A DNA stretch of 64,000 bases from Plutella xylostella. Taxonomy: Eukaryota; Arthropoda; Insecta; Lepidoptera; Plutellidae. Positions within the stretch are counted from its first letter, which is position 1. Each line of letters begins with the position of its first letter. Under the pieces are notes generated by a model. It had not been told where the DNA came from, ran no database searches, and worked only from the letters and a program-made list of their open reading frames with translations. Shown one piece after another: positions 1 to 11,900 of the stretch. The position numbers and the translations under genes were made by a program. The stretch is from assembly GCF_932276165.1 (NCBI RefSeq), contig NC_063984.1, positions 3,417,501 to 3,481,500 of the forward strand, given 5' to 3'.

Positions 1-1191
1 GTCTAACTTACTTAGATAGACAATTAGTATGCAGGTACCTATCTATTTTCATTAATAATAAGTATTTTTGTTGTTGTAAAAAAACACTTTTGTATCTGTT
101 AACTGGGTTGACTGTACCATCCAACATATACCTACCTACTACCGTTAGGTCACAGCACTTATAATGATTGCAACGTCTATACTAGACATACCTACACCAC
201 GGTTCACGAGAATGCTTATAGTGGGCATATCATTTTAATGTGAGTATAATAGGTAGATATAGACCTAGTTTACGTGGCTGGTTCGAGTGCCTTTTCCCCC
301 TAATACTCATTTTTATTTCAGTGATAACGCCCTGTCCTAGTTCTTATTTTTGATTTTTTTCCTAGAAGAAAGTGTTTAGAATGACGAGTTATATCACCTC
401 CTATAGGCAAGATTTTGACTAAAGGGACATCCTGTATACTTAATATTGATTCTACCTAAACCACAATCATGTCCCTTTTTAGAGAGTGCTTATAGCCCAT
501 ACACATGAACTCCGCGAAAGTCTGTTTTGAAATTGTCTGAGTATTTATGATTGCAGTTTTACTTGTAATCGATACGTTAGGCAACTTAGGCATTATGTAA
601 GTTAATCTAGATCTACTCAGACCCTACCAACAGCAATTAAATTCCTAAATAGTCAAATCCAGGAATATTGCATTATCACCGTAATTCTTAATTGAATGTA
701 AGTTGCAGTTCGGATTTATAATTAAAAAAAAACGCAAAGGGGTGTGCAGCTTTGCGTCTATCTAGATATTTAGGTAAGTACCTACGTAGGTATATTAAAC
801 AAAAAGTTTCTAGACAACCGTCAGCAGAAACTACCTACTTAGAATGTACAAAATGTACCCACACACAGATCATTTTGATAGCCATATACATAATAAATGG
901 TTATGGAAAATATTTTCATTTTCAGTTTTCAGCTTGAATAATGCCAGCGCAACTTATCTGTATGTTATCAAGTTAAGGCTAGGTTGAATGTTATCACGCC
1001 TACCTAAAGATAGCAGCAGATTATATTAAATAATGTACTTAACTACCCAACTATTCATTATTGTGACCACATCAAAAAAACGACGTTATAACTACTTATC
1101 GAAAATATTGCATCTCGGTACTCATAAACTGCTGGCCATTGACATAGGTCATAGAAGGATAGATGCGGCAGCAGCCTGAATCTCGAAGAAG
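1..1191. other. intergenic, no gene seen
   Basis: AT-rich sequence with many TAGGTA/TACCTAC runs. The only long reading frame (752-937) starts at a non-ATG codon and has no domain or splice support. A weak inverted pair (AAAGGGACAT near 421, ATGTCCCTTT near 470) is visible. I see no gene here. Confidence 0.6.
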
Positions 1192-1391
1192 AATAAGTAT
1201 ACCTAAAGTCTGTTTTTTTTTTATCTCAGATACTAAATGGACAGATTCTGAACGGTTCATCATCAGTCGATTGTCCCGCGATTAAGTAACGTATCGTTCT
1301 ATTGGCGGGACAATCGACTGATGATGAACCGTTCAGAATCTGCCAACTTAGTACCTATCTGAGATTAAAAAATAGACTTTAGATACTTATT
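1192..1391. repeat. 200-bp palindrome (hairpin or MITE)
   Basis: Two arms of about 85-90 bases, close to perfect over most of their length, surround a loop of about 25 bases (1280-1304). The inner halves are perfect complements (GATTGTCCCGC against GCGGGACAATC, with GAACGGTTCATCATC against GATGATGAACCGTTC). The outer ends AATAAGTAT / ATACTTATT also pair. No coding potential. It is most simply a short fold-back MITE, but I could not fix a target-site duplication. Confidence 0.75.
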
Positions 1392-1663
1392 CACATTAAA
1401 CATGTAATGTCTACCAAGGAATGAATATTGGAATGTATAGATCGTATTTGAAACGACAAATGATATTACATTGAGTGGAAAATAGTGTAAGTAAATCTAA
1501 AGTTAGCCTTCGGTGACCTTTCGTGGTACCATACTCAGGTAGGTACAATATAAATACGTACGTATAGTAGTTACCTTGCTATCGTACCTACACAACTATA
1601 AATAGTATGTAAAAAGTAAGGTGGTGGAAGGCAGTGCCACTATCAAACTTTTCCTGCTAACTA

Positions 1664-2059
1664 TTATTTACCCAAGATAATCCATTGGCTACAGACGTGT
1701 AAAAAATCAGACCAGCGCCTGATGTACGAGTCTATCCCCCCGGGCCAAGTGCCAGGGTTGAGACAACCTGATGCTTCACCGTCATGGTTACCTCTGTATT
1801 TAAAAAACGACCGGGAATAAACAGGTGTTATAAGTTTGAGTGATTTTTGTCTGTCAATATCGAAGGTATTACCATCATCATCAGCCCGTAATCCACGTTT
1901 GTATTGTATGGGGAGATTGAGTGCTGGGTAGACCACTAAATTCGTTTGTATTTTTATTTTAAATGAGTCTGGCTTGGCTACTCTTATATCATAATTATTG
2001 TTTCCTCCACCAGTAAGGAAGGTAGGTAAGCAAAGTTTAAAAAGTTTTAGGTGTTTCAT
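1664..2059 (-). other. unassigned 131-codon open frame
   Basis: A single open frame from an ATG at 2059 to a stop at 1664. The composition is protein-like, with charged and polar stretches and no low complexity. I recognise no family, signal peptide or domain. An acceptor-like polypyrimidine-AG in its 5' part and a GAG/GTAACC donor-like site near 1797 would be compatible with an exon, but chance is also plausible at this length. Confidence 0.2.
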
Positions 2060-2239
2060 TGGCCCCTTTCTTTTGACGTAAACGTCTATTAATAAAGCAG
2101 TGGTGTTGCTAAGCTTTAAGCTCCTGGAATAACTGTTTTCTTCATCACCGAAGCCTCTTAAAACTTCTAACTTTCTACAGTACCGATATCAACGTAAGAT
2201 TGTGTCCTAGAATAGAAATGGTGGAGAAAAGCAGCCCTA

Positions 2240-2470
2240 TAGTGATGAATACAGGCGAGCCATGAGGCAGCGAGCGGTGGGTACGAAATTTAATCTACCC
2301 CCGTCTGGAGGTTCACTCTATATGACGAACAACGAAGTTTCGGGGCGCTGCTTGCGCCATCCACGACTCTATCTCGTTGTATTAAACATGCCGGTTGCAC
2401 GACAGCTCTCGTTCGTTAGTTTTTCGACAGCATAGAGTAACCCTCTTGCCTCCCTACCACCCTCCCCCAG
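2240..2470. repeat. old interspersed repeat, copy A
   Basis: It contains TTCACTCTATATGACGAA, GAAGTTTCGGGGCGCTGC, CTCTATCTCGTTGTA and CATAGAGTAACCCTC. The same blocks recur at 44.23-44.69 kb, and partly at 35.59 kb and 52.95-53.28 kb, so this is a multi-copy family of unknown type. This copy is uninterrupted at the point where the 44.4-kb copy holds a Helitron, so it serves as the empty site. Confidence 0.6.
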
Positions 2471-4335
2471 CGTCGTATACATATGGCTCGTACATTTACA
2501 CTATGTACTAATTTATTCATACCAACTCTACACGTCCGTCCTATAATGACGGCGATACTGCTTGCTTGGAAGTTTGTTTTTCGCGATGGTTTCCATGTGA
2601 ACGATTACATGAGTCGCGAGTGGCGCTACCTCACTCTATGTCATGTCTATGGATCCATATACTTACGTAAGTACATAATAAAGCTGTGTGTACGAGCAAC
2701 TACTCACTACTACTACTAATGGTCGTGTCTCGTGGATTTATTGCAGATTAAAATATTTTATCCATTTCATACCGCCTATACCAACAGATAGCTAGGTAAC
2801 ATCTAATCCGAATTTTGGAATAGTTCAAGGACTGTGGCAGGGTAAGAGCACAAATGAAGAGCTATAAGCCTCTACTTCATACAAATGTAAAATTCAGACC
2901 AGCTCAAAACTGTAGAATCTGTCCTACCCTAATCTGTATTTGGGTCAACCCAGGTAAAAATTACCAAAAATTTACCTGAGTAAATATGAAAAGGGGTCTA
3001 TCTAGAGTTCCCGCATTTTTTCTTTAGCTACTTATGGAAGTCTGCCAGCGAATCATCGTATCAAATAATTACTGCACAAAATGAGGTCTCGCGCGTTTGA
3101 TAGAGCACCGAACTTGGGTCAACGTACAGAATGTAAAACAGTTGTAACAGGTTTCGCTGCGTCATATGATTTATCTTTTTTTTTTATTCATGCTCTGCGG
3201 CCATGGTGCATTCTTTCCTATTTATACCAAGATTATATCGGAAACACATACAAATACTTTCTAAACTTGTTAATAGGCAATATTAAAAACGAAATCCAAA
3301 AGCTTTATCTCCTTCTTTGCAACATTCTACGTATATTACGGGAGGGAGCAAGACAGCCTTATGTCTCCGTCGCTTTCGCTCTCTGCGAAAGCCTCCTGAA
3401 AATATCTATTGATTATCGTATAGCAGGCGGTAGGTGTGTATAGCACTGCCTCGCCCCGGAATAGCTATGTGGAGGTTCAGTCGAGGGGCAATTTGTGCGG
3501 GAAACGAACTTCACTTGAACCTGGACTTGGAGCTGCTCGAGCTACAAGCAGACCAGACTCCGTGCCATCAGCAAATCACCAGCCACAGGCGGACAGGAAA
3601 CTTCAATAATAACTCGTAGCTGCTTATGCTATAAATAAAACCCACGATCATCGTACCGACGGCCCGTGCATAACAACAGCATACGTTGATTGAAAAAAGG
3701 AAAATAAGCACAAATAAAGCTCTAGCACAAAAAGGAGGGTGGGTAGATATAATACAAGTTAGTACATAAGCTCGAGACATGTACAGCGCCGGTATACATG
3801 TATAGGGCCGTCATGACGTACAAAATGTTGAGTTGGCCCAAGAGCAAAAGCTCGGGGATACCAGCGTCGAAGCAAATACTCGCTTCGACCCGAACTTTTC
3901 AGATCCTGCAGTCACCTGCTGGAATAGTACAAATAACTTGGTCAATAGCAGATAAATATTACTGTCGCTATGCGATGTTGTATTGATTATGTCATGATTA
4001 CAAAAATCTATATTGCCACATAACGTTTGCATAATACAATAATTATCAGCTGAGCTGAGGTAACTATGGTCCTTTCTATGTAAGCGAATAGTGTGGTGAT
4101 GGTAACCATCCTTTTTTGTCCTTTCGGACGGTTACACTATTATTATTACTGCCAGCTGAGCTGAGCCGGCCCAACTTGGGCCCAGTTCTTAGTTCAAGGC
4201 AAACATTCTAAACATTCATTGCTTCATCTATATTCAAATCCAACATGTGCAATCTACAGCACTGCACCTAGCAATTATATTCATCAGGAGGGGTAATATT
4301 ATTAGCAGTTATTGGTATAACTGAATTCGCAAGAA
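2471..4335. other. intergenic upstream of CSRNP
   Basis: No gene is supported. Open frames at 3081-3443 and 3434-3619 have no domain, no codon pattern and no splice logic. The motif CAGCTGAGCTGAG occurs twice (near 4047 and 4151). Distal regulatory sequence for the CSRNP gene could lie here, but nothing marks it. Confidence 0.5.
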
Positions 4336-4480
4336 ATGGAACGCGCTTGCGCGGAGCGACCGGCGGTGGGTGAGCGGTGGGGGGTGGGGGCAAGGCCGAG
4401 CGGGGCGCGGGGCGGGCGCGCGGGGCGACGTCACCTCGCGGAGACCGATTCACACTCGACCAAGTTAAGAAGACACCACA
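4336..4480 (+). promoter_or_regulatory. GC-rich probable promoter of CSRNP gene
   Basis: A sharp GC- and CpG-rich island in AT-rich surroundings, ending in a cAMP-response-like GACGTCACC at about 4429. No TATA box is obvious. It lies about 0.9 kb before the CSRNP start codon, with a plausible 5' UTR in between, so I infer a CpG-type promoter. The transcription start itself is not visible. Confidence 0.5.
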
Positions 4481-5057
4481 GAACGTGTAAAACCGACTCT
4501 CGTACTGCTATCACATTTGGTCGGTTAAATTCGTGCCTGCGTCGTGCGAGTCGCTCGGAGTGATTATGCGAGGTGGGACAGTCGAGCTCGCTGTAGTAAA
4601 AGTGCTTCTCTCAGTGCGAGTGTACACATTTTTTTTTGTTTGAAAATCTAATGTGGCTGTTGTTTATTCCGCAACGGACGCTCGTGTAGTGCAACAATAA
4701 CAGCTGCGTACTGAAATCAAGCAATAAGAACACTGAAATATTGTGAAGAACGAACCTTGTCAAAAGAAGACGGAAAATAAATAAATAGGGTTAAAACTCA
4801 ACCGCCAGCGGAGACTGCAGACAAAAGGAACGCTTATTACAGTGATATTAAAGTGACATTGGATTGGATAAAGTGAAGTTGTGTGACCGAATTGTTTAAA
4901 GAAAATTATGATAAGTTGGTTGCTTAGCTTGAGTATGAAACGCTCGGTGGTGACATGAGATGAGCTGGTCTAGCGGCAGGCTGGTGATCATGGACTGGCG
5001 GATCCGGTGGCGGGTGGACAGACGCCGGTGAACTCAGACGCCCGTCTTTTCAAACAG
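4481..5057 (+). other. probable 5' UTR exon of CSRNP gene
   Basis: Transcribed-looking sequence without a sustained frame. It ends at a plausible donor, CAAACAG/GTACCGG near 5057. The matching acceptor is TAACTATTCCAG at 5375-5386, six bases before the CSRNP start codon. The exon start is a guess from the GC-rich island. Confidence 0.4.
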
Positions 5058-5392
5058 GTACCGGTTTTGGATTATCTTTTTGACGGATTTATTGTGGATC
5101 GACCCCAACTTACTTAGACAAGCGCAGATGTTTTCTATTCTAATGCCAGGCTAATAGCAAGTATTTGGTATAAATGGAATCCTATTCCATTATCAACGAC
5201 CAGAAAACCAACCTATACTTTAGCTATCTATCGTTGTCGTATCGGAAAACTGCCAAGCAAACAACTCCTCTATCGCATTGGATTAGAGGTAGCGATTGCA
5301 TGGAAACGCAGTGCAGTTCCAGAAGATGTAAAGATTTTTCTTTGTTAACTTTATTGTATTCTAAACTGTGTTTTTAACTATTCCAGGTTACA

Positions 5393-7759
5393 ATGGAGCC
5401 TTCCGCAGAGGCCGTGGCTGAACAGCCCAGAGATTATGAATCTAATAGCAACAATGCGGATGAAACAAGAGACACTCAAAAAGACGCAGTAGAAGAAATC
5501 ACTGAAAAAGAATCGCCGTCAGTGAAGGAGGACAAAACTAGTGACAGTGACATTAACAGTGAAGACATTAACGTTCATGATCAAATCGATGTAAATGTTA
5601 ATAGCAACTCTCAGTTCTATGAGAGTAGTGATAGTAAAATAGATTACGCTGTAAAAATAGATGATAACGATACTTTAAGTGACGTAGAAGATATCAAAAC
5701 GGACTCTGCTTCAGCAGACAGTGAGGATTCAGCATTGGGCAGCCTCCCACCGGACGCGGCGTTAACCGACCGAGAGGAAGAGGCGCAAGATCGGGAGGAT
5801 GAGAGACCGGATACAGAGGAGGAAAGACCATATACGGAGGAGGAGAGGCAGGATAGGGAGGAGGAGAGACAGGAAAGAGAGGAGGTGCGACAGGAGAGAG
5901 AGGAGGGTCAGGATCGCTCCGATGGCAGCGACTCGGGTCTCGGCTCTGAGACCACTGAAGATCCCAAACTATCAACTTTTGGCCTAGAACTACCGTGCAG
6001 CAGCGGCCTAAACAACCCCGAATCATCAAATGACAATATAGATAAAACCGGCACAAGTACCATTGATGAACCTAAAGTCTTAGAAAATAACGAAACCGAA
6101 AACCCATCTGCACAAATAAGCAAACCCCTTAAAAGTAGTCTTAAGAGAAAATGTGAGGAAGAAACCTCCGAAGAACCTGCAGCAAAAAAGAAAAAGGAAG
6201 GAATTCGGTTTGACAACGTTACTGTTTATTATTTCACACGATCACAAGGGTTCACATGTGTGCCGTCACAAGGAGGTTCAACGTTGGGGATGGAGTACAC
6301 CCACTCACATTCGGCCAACTTTACTCTAGCCGAGCACGCATTAGAGCAAAGAAGATTGCACAGACAAATTTTGCAGCAACTCAAAAATGAAAGGCATTCA
6401 TTGCAAGGCGCTACGTTTTCGTCGAGCGAAGACAGCGACACTGAGGAAGAGGCCAGTGACATTTCAGAATCTGAACTGGATCTAGACAGCTATTACTTCT
6501 TACAACCAGTCCCTACGCGACAAAGAAGGGGGTTATTGCGCGCCGCTGGTGTAAGAAAAATAGAAGGGTACGAGAAAGATGAATGTAGAGATATAAGAAC
6601 TTCACGAGAATTTTGCGGCTGCGCTTGTAAAGGAGTGTGTAACCCGGAGACATGCTCTTGCAGTTTGGCCGGTATAAAATGCCAAGTCGACAGATTAAAC
6701 TTTCCCTGCGGATGTACCCGGGATGGATGCAGCAATACTACTGGGCGAATCGAGTTCAACCCTGTAAGAGTAAGAACTCACTTCATTCATACGCTAATGA
6801 GAATAGGCCTCGAGAAGAAGAATGAGGAAGAGGCAGCTAAAAGGCAATGGGCTCAAGCGCACGCGGCACGGGCGGCGTGCATGCCGGCGGCGGCGGCGGC
6901 GGCGGCGGGCTACGAGCCGGAGCGGCCGCGCCCCGAGGAGCACCTGCGGGACGCCGCCCTCGCACCCAGAGTCGAAGTCGAGACATGTGTGAACGCGGGA
7001 AGCTACAGCAATATGCATTGCGATATCAACAACGCAATCCCTGCTACTCAACCCAATAACCTACAACCGGATCTCAGTTACGTATACAGAGAAAATCCTT
7101 CAAGTCACAGCAGCGTCAACACTAACTGCAACATGCACATGGGAGAGACGAGTAGCCACACCAACCACGCTGACCCTTACACCTCCAGCATCCTGCAAGG
7201 GAAAGGTCCTCCCTATTCCATGCCCAACACCATGGGTTTCGAAAACATGCAACACAATGTACAAAGGTTTCCTTGTGATCTCAACTACACGTACGCTCAG
7301 CACTCTGAGAACCACCACTTCAAGGGTTTCCAGAGCTTTTCGGCGTCGAGCTTCGAAGAGTTCGCGCACAACTCGCACATGACCATGTTCAGCCACTACG
7401 GGCACATGTACTCGGCCGAGTACCTGCACAAGGCGCCAGGGGGCGCGCGTGACCAGCTGCAGTATCACCAGATGTCCTCCAGCCACTACGACATGTACAA
7501 GACCAGCGCCGACGCGGCCGATAACAAGGCGGAGCAGCAACAGTATACGACACTCATGTCCTTACCGTATCACACGAATAACAAGGTCCAGAGTGTCGGG
7601 AACGATGAGAACTGGTTTAGCCATAGCGGCGGCGAGGTGGAGGCGCCGGCCCCGCCCCCCGCCGCCGCCGCCCCCGCCCCGCCCGACCCCGCGGCTGAAA
7701 CAACCGAGAATTTCGGGGAACTTATCAAGAAAACTATGGTAGAGTCCGTTTCTGTGTAG
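5393..7759 (+). CDS. Axud1: cysteine/serine-rich nuclear protein (CSRNP/AXUD1 family)
   Basis: 788 codons in one exon. The family consists of nuclear transcription-regulating proteins; the founder, human AXUD1/CSRNP1, is an Axin-induced gene, and the fly member Axud1 is linked to growth control and apoptosis. Residues 1-125 are acidic and Ser/Asp-rich. Residues about 125-175 are a strongly charged Glu/Arg repeat. A basic KRKCEE...AAKKKKEG stretch near residue 250 is a likely nuclear signal. The conserved CSRNP core follows, from GIRFDNVTVYYFTRSQGFTC on, through a Ser/Glu acidic patch, to the cysteine cluster CGCACKGVC...CSC...C...CGC at residues about 408-448. An Ala run follows the core, and the tail is His/Met/Tyr-rich with a Pro/Ala block. 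The start is the first ATG after a strong splice acceptor (AG at 5385-5386). The stop is TAG at 7757. The C-terminal half is much more GC-rich than the rest. Confidence 0.9.
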   Translation: MEPSAEAVAEQPRDYESNSNNADETRDTQKDAVEEITEKESPSVKEDKTSDSDINSEDINVHDQIDVNVNSNSQFYESSDSKIDYAVKIDDNDTLSDVEDIKTDSASADSEDSALGSLPPDAALTDREEEAQDREDERPDTEEERPYTEEERQDREEERQEREEVRQEREEGQDRSDGSDSGLGSETTEDPKLSTFGLELPCSSGLNNPESSNDNIDKTGTSTIDEPKVLENNETENPSAQISKPLKSSLKRKCEEETSEEPAAKKKKEGIRFDNVTVYYFTRSQGFTCVPSQGGSTLGMEYTHSHSANFTLAEHALEQRRLHRQILQQLKNERHSLQGATFSSSEDSDTEEEASDISESELDLDSYYFLQPVPTRQRRGLLRAAGVRKIEGYEKDECRDIRTSREFCGCACKGVCNPETCSCSLAGIKCQVDRLNFPCGCTRDGCSNTTGRIEFNPVRVRTHFIHTLMRIGLEKKNEEEAAKRQWAQAHAARAACMPAAAAAAAGYEPERPRPEEHLRDAALAPRVEVETCVNAGSYSNMHCDINNAIPATQPNNLQPDLSYVYRENPSSHSSVNTNCNMHMGETSSHTNHADPYTSSILQGKGPPYSMPNTMGFENMQHNVQRFPCDLNYTYAQHSENHHFKGFQSFSASSFEEFAHNSHMTMFSHYGHMYSAEYLHKAPGGARDQLQYHQMSSSHYDMYKTSADAADNKAEQQQYTTLMSLPYHTNNKVQSVGNDENWFSHSGGEVEAPAPPPAAAAPAPPDPAAETTENFGELIKKTMVESVSV

Positions 7760-8977
7760 ATCAGTTAGTTGTTGTCTTTTCATCGTCTTATTATAATGTT
7801 ATTAAGTTTTAATTTTAGCAATTGGGAAATTTTAATTACTTAAATATACTCACATATATGATTATTTATTTCTGTGTGTCCTCTTTGAGTCTTGGTGTCC
7901 GAACCATAATAGAAACCACTCCAAACGATTATGTAGTGAGCAAGCAATTTTCAGATCTCATTCAAGTCTCGCTAAATACACTCATCATTATGCCAAGGTC
8001 GTAGCAATGTTGTATTTGCACCTGTTGTAATACTGTCAAAATGACGTTTGAAAATATTACGTTGAGCATTCACGTAATTCTTACGTACGAATAGTACGGG
8101 ACGACAATATGGGCCATACCAGTTTGATGTAGCTGCTTTAGTCTAATTGGATTAAATTTATTTGATCGTAACTGACCTACTGTATCACTTATCAGATAGC
8201 CCAGCCCAAGTAAAACCCGGCAATGACGATAAATTATAAATAGCGCATGTCTTTTGAACTACTGAAATGTTTCGATAAAAATCGCCCCTCAAATTAAAAG
8301 AACCGCATTCTAATAATCCGTTACGGATCTAAGTATTAGGTAAGTACAAAATCGACTTTTCGTTTTTGCTTTAAAAATAAATAAACAGTCAACTAATAAT
8401 ACCTAGGTATCAGTTACCCCAATAAAAAGTTTTGGTCCAGAGTTGCAGGTCAAAGCTAGATAAGTTTATATGAATATTTTAGTCATTGATATTTATAGAT
8501 AAACTTAACGGCAACATTTTTCACCTGCAAACTGGGGTGCAAAATGTTATCTAGGGATACGATATCGATATGATATTATGTAAACTAACACCTACCGATG
8601 TACAGAATAGTTACGTAAGGGCGAAGAGGTAATAAATTAAAAGACTCGATGAATTTTGTCTTACCTGTTCTATGTAGGTATATCTTGGTTATTAGATGAT
8701 CATAGGTGTAGTTGTAGTTATATTTTTCATGCTAGACCACTCGATTTTTCAATCATTTCATGCATATCTTGATATATTCTATGTTTTGGTAGTAAGTCTA
8801 GAAGAAAAAAATATTTATAAAAAGATTTATTTGATCATTATTGTCATAATAAAATATTGGAATCAATTATACATAAAATATCACATTTTTATAACACTTA
8901 AATCTATCGAGCACAAAAGTATTAAAGAGTAGACTAAAGAAATGGTAATAATACTGTCCTTCAGATTCTATCTTTCG
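7760..8977. other. 3' flank of CSRNP and spacer to NSMAF
   Basis: AT-rich sequence without a gene. Candidate AATAAA signals near 8378 could end the CSRNP transcript. The two flanking genes converge here (CSRNP plus, NSMAF minus). The open frames at 8696-8932 and 8942-9250 are chance; the second lies over the last NSMAF exon. Confidence 0.5.
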
Positions 8978-11900
8978 TCAGGAGTCGTTTATCAACTTGA
9001 ACACTTTCACAGTTTTGTCTTTGCTGGCGGTGACCAGGGTGCGGGAGGCTCGGTCCAGGAAGATGCTATTTATGGAATCTGGAATAAAAACACTGGTTTA
9101 ACAATGGAATATTCACGAATAAAAACTACAGTTGTAAGTATAAGTAAAGCTGTTTATGTCTCAAGTGGAGGGGATATGGAAACCAATAGCTTCAGGTATA
9201 ATTTAGTCCATTCGGAATTTAAAGGGAAATTATGTTACGCCTCTGACTGATTCAGAGCTACTATAGAATCAATGGACTAGTAGATAGAGACAGTGAGCCT
9301 AAAACTAGCAAACAGTGAATAATCTGCTTACTAAACCGATACTCAGTCGGCGGCAGTTTGAGTTCTAGTAACGCACAGCCCAACTATGTAGAAGTAGTAA
9401 TAGTGCAGTACCCACCGTCATGTACAGTCTGGTCACTGGCGTGTGCCACCTCGGTTAACTACTTGTGGTATACCTGTGAGGGTTACTACTAGTAATACTG
9501 CAGTACCCACCGTCATGTACAGTCTGGTCACTGACGCGCGCCACCTCGGTCATGTAACTGCTTATGGTATACCTGTGAGGGTTACTAGTAGTAGTAATAG
9601 TGCAGTACCCACCGTCATGTACAGTCTGGTCACTGACGCGCGCCACCTCGGTCATGTTCCACTGCAGCAGCGCGCCGCCGCCGCCGAGCCACAGCACGCG
9701 GCGCCCGTCCCAGCAGAGCGAGCTGATGGGCGTAGGCAACTGCTTGTGGTATACCTGTGGAGATTAGGAGGGGGTGAGGATTGGTGATTGATGCAGGAAG
9801 CTACAGATCGTATGCTGTGGCGTGCTTTGGAAGAGGCCTACGACGTCCAGCAGTGAGCTGCTATAGACTGATGATGATGAGGAGTTGATTTATATTAACC
9901 ATATTGTGATGACTGAAAAGAAAATTAGTGTATGTGTCGATTAAATATCCTTAAACTCGGTTGTGCAACTATTTTTGCTTTATGAGTTTCTAGATCAGGG
10001 TAAACCATATTTTTCCTTATTATTAATTTATTGTATGTTTGGTAAATAACAGGCTTCCAATATTCTCAGTAATCAGACTTCATATTCATTTAAAATATAA
10101 TGTACCTACGACGTAGAGTACACGTAGTAGTACAGCTATAAGGGCTGGTTTACACTGTAAACTGAAAGCACCAATCGAAACCATGTCTGCATCGTTCGTA
10201 TTTCGTAGCGGCTTATACATCGCTGCACCACATACACTCACTCTATGTATTATGTATAAGTACCTACGTTGGAAACGTTAATGTAGAGCCTTATTCAGCC
10301 AGTGCGTTTGTGTTCTGATATGGTTAGGCTAGCAGGAATATTCTTGACAAATGAATTTGGATAACGTATTTTCATAGACTAAAACAAAAATATCTAAAAA
10401 TTTAACTAGAAATTAAGTAAAGCATACTTACAGAATGCGAAACACTAAGATCGGTGACATTCATTTCTCCCTCCTCGCTGACTGTGACGACCCTATCTCC
10501 TGACTCCACGAAGCATGCTCCTCTGATAGGCGACGATGTGACGCAGATCTTATTCAAAACTTCCTTGGACTGCAAACTCCAAATGTACACCTCCCCGTCG
10601 CTTGTGCCCGATATGATATCGATTCGGGCTTCGCGGAGGTCGTGGCCGCGCCGCCTAGAATCCATAGACAAATTAGACAATTGCTTCGTGTAGTTAGTTT
10701 GTAGGTGTGCTGTGTGGGTGTTGGTAATAAATAAGTAGAAGTTAATGTGATTTGTAGGGCAAAGGTATAATGGAAGTAGGGTATGGCTGTGGGACGGCTA
10801 AGTAATTTTAGTAACACGGAAAGAGGTCAATACTTTTTCAGACGTTTTTTTCTGAAATAAACAGTAATTTATGAATATTTGGTAAGGGATTCTTTTTCAG
10901 GCATTAGGTTTACAAAATTCAAGAACTTCGTACATATGACACGTATTACGTGCATGGATCGATATCTACAATGAAAAGCTCAGGTAGATTATTTATTTAT
11001 GAAATTGTGTACCCACACAACGATTTTGTTATGGGTAACCATATAACCATCATGTATAAATATTATTGCCATATCTATGCATGAAAGGAAATTACATATA
11101 GTTAGTCATAATCCATTATGTCAAGTACATTGGGCTACCAAAAGGCTATCAAACTGAGAACAGCTTAAAAGCTGAACTGATTTTCATAAAATTGTACTTA
11201 AACAGGGACCAGGTTGCCTATACCTACCTACCTAGATAAATTATTTACAATAGTTCGATCAGGATTCTATATCGACTAGACAGCACTTGATGGACGATTG
11301 CAGAGTAAACCAATTACGCAGGTTCGCGCATTTTCCTATCTCCCGTAATCTGATAATGATAAGGTATGTAATATGTATTAGTTAGTACAATTAGTACATA
11401 CGTACAAACTTTAGGTAGGTAGGAAAGCGTTTGAATCAGCTGTTTCGAAAATTTTCATAACAAGTTAAATAATATTGCTAAAATTGATAAAAAAATTGGT
11501 GAAGAGCTCGGTGACCTACTTTCGGTTGTGCACTTAATAAAGACTCACCTTTTATAGTTACTATATGTTTTTTTATACTAATGCTGTTGCTAGCGAGCTT
11601 CGCTTGTTGTACTTAATATAACGGGTAGGTTACCGGCGATGAAATTCAGTACCCAGTCATTCGGAAAATATAATCTACACAGTAACAAAACATACGTAAT
11701 CAATAGTGATAAAAGATGTTTCGGAGCAGTTGACTCACACTCGTAACATTTAGGTTGCAGGAAACGGGAGAGATTAGATCTTCACAATTCAAAAATAAAA
11801 CAAAACAAACGCGTAACGTTACATACTATTAACACTACTAGCACAGTGACGTCACAACAATCTTGCCAAGAAAGTTGTTATTCAGTATGTAGTATCACCA

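Noticed and set aside
3081..3619. Two overlapping plus-strand frames
   Set aside because: No domain, no codon bias and no splice context.
5694..7783. Many open frames opposite or out of phase with the CSRNP coding region
   Set aside because: They are shadows of a GC-rich coding exon; composition is Arg/Pro/Gly-rich without domains.
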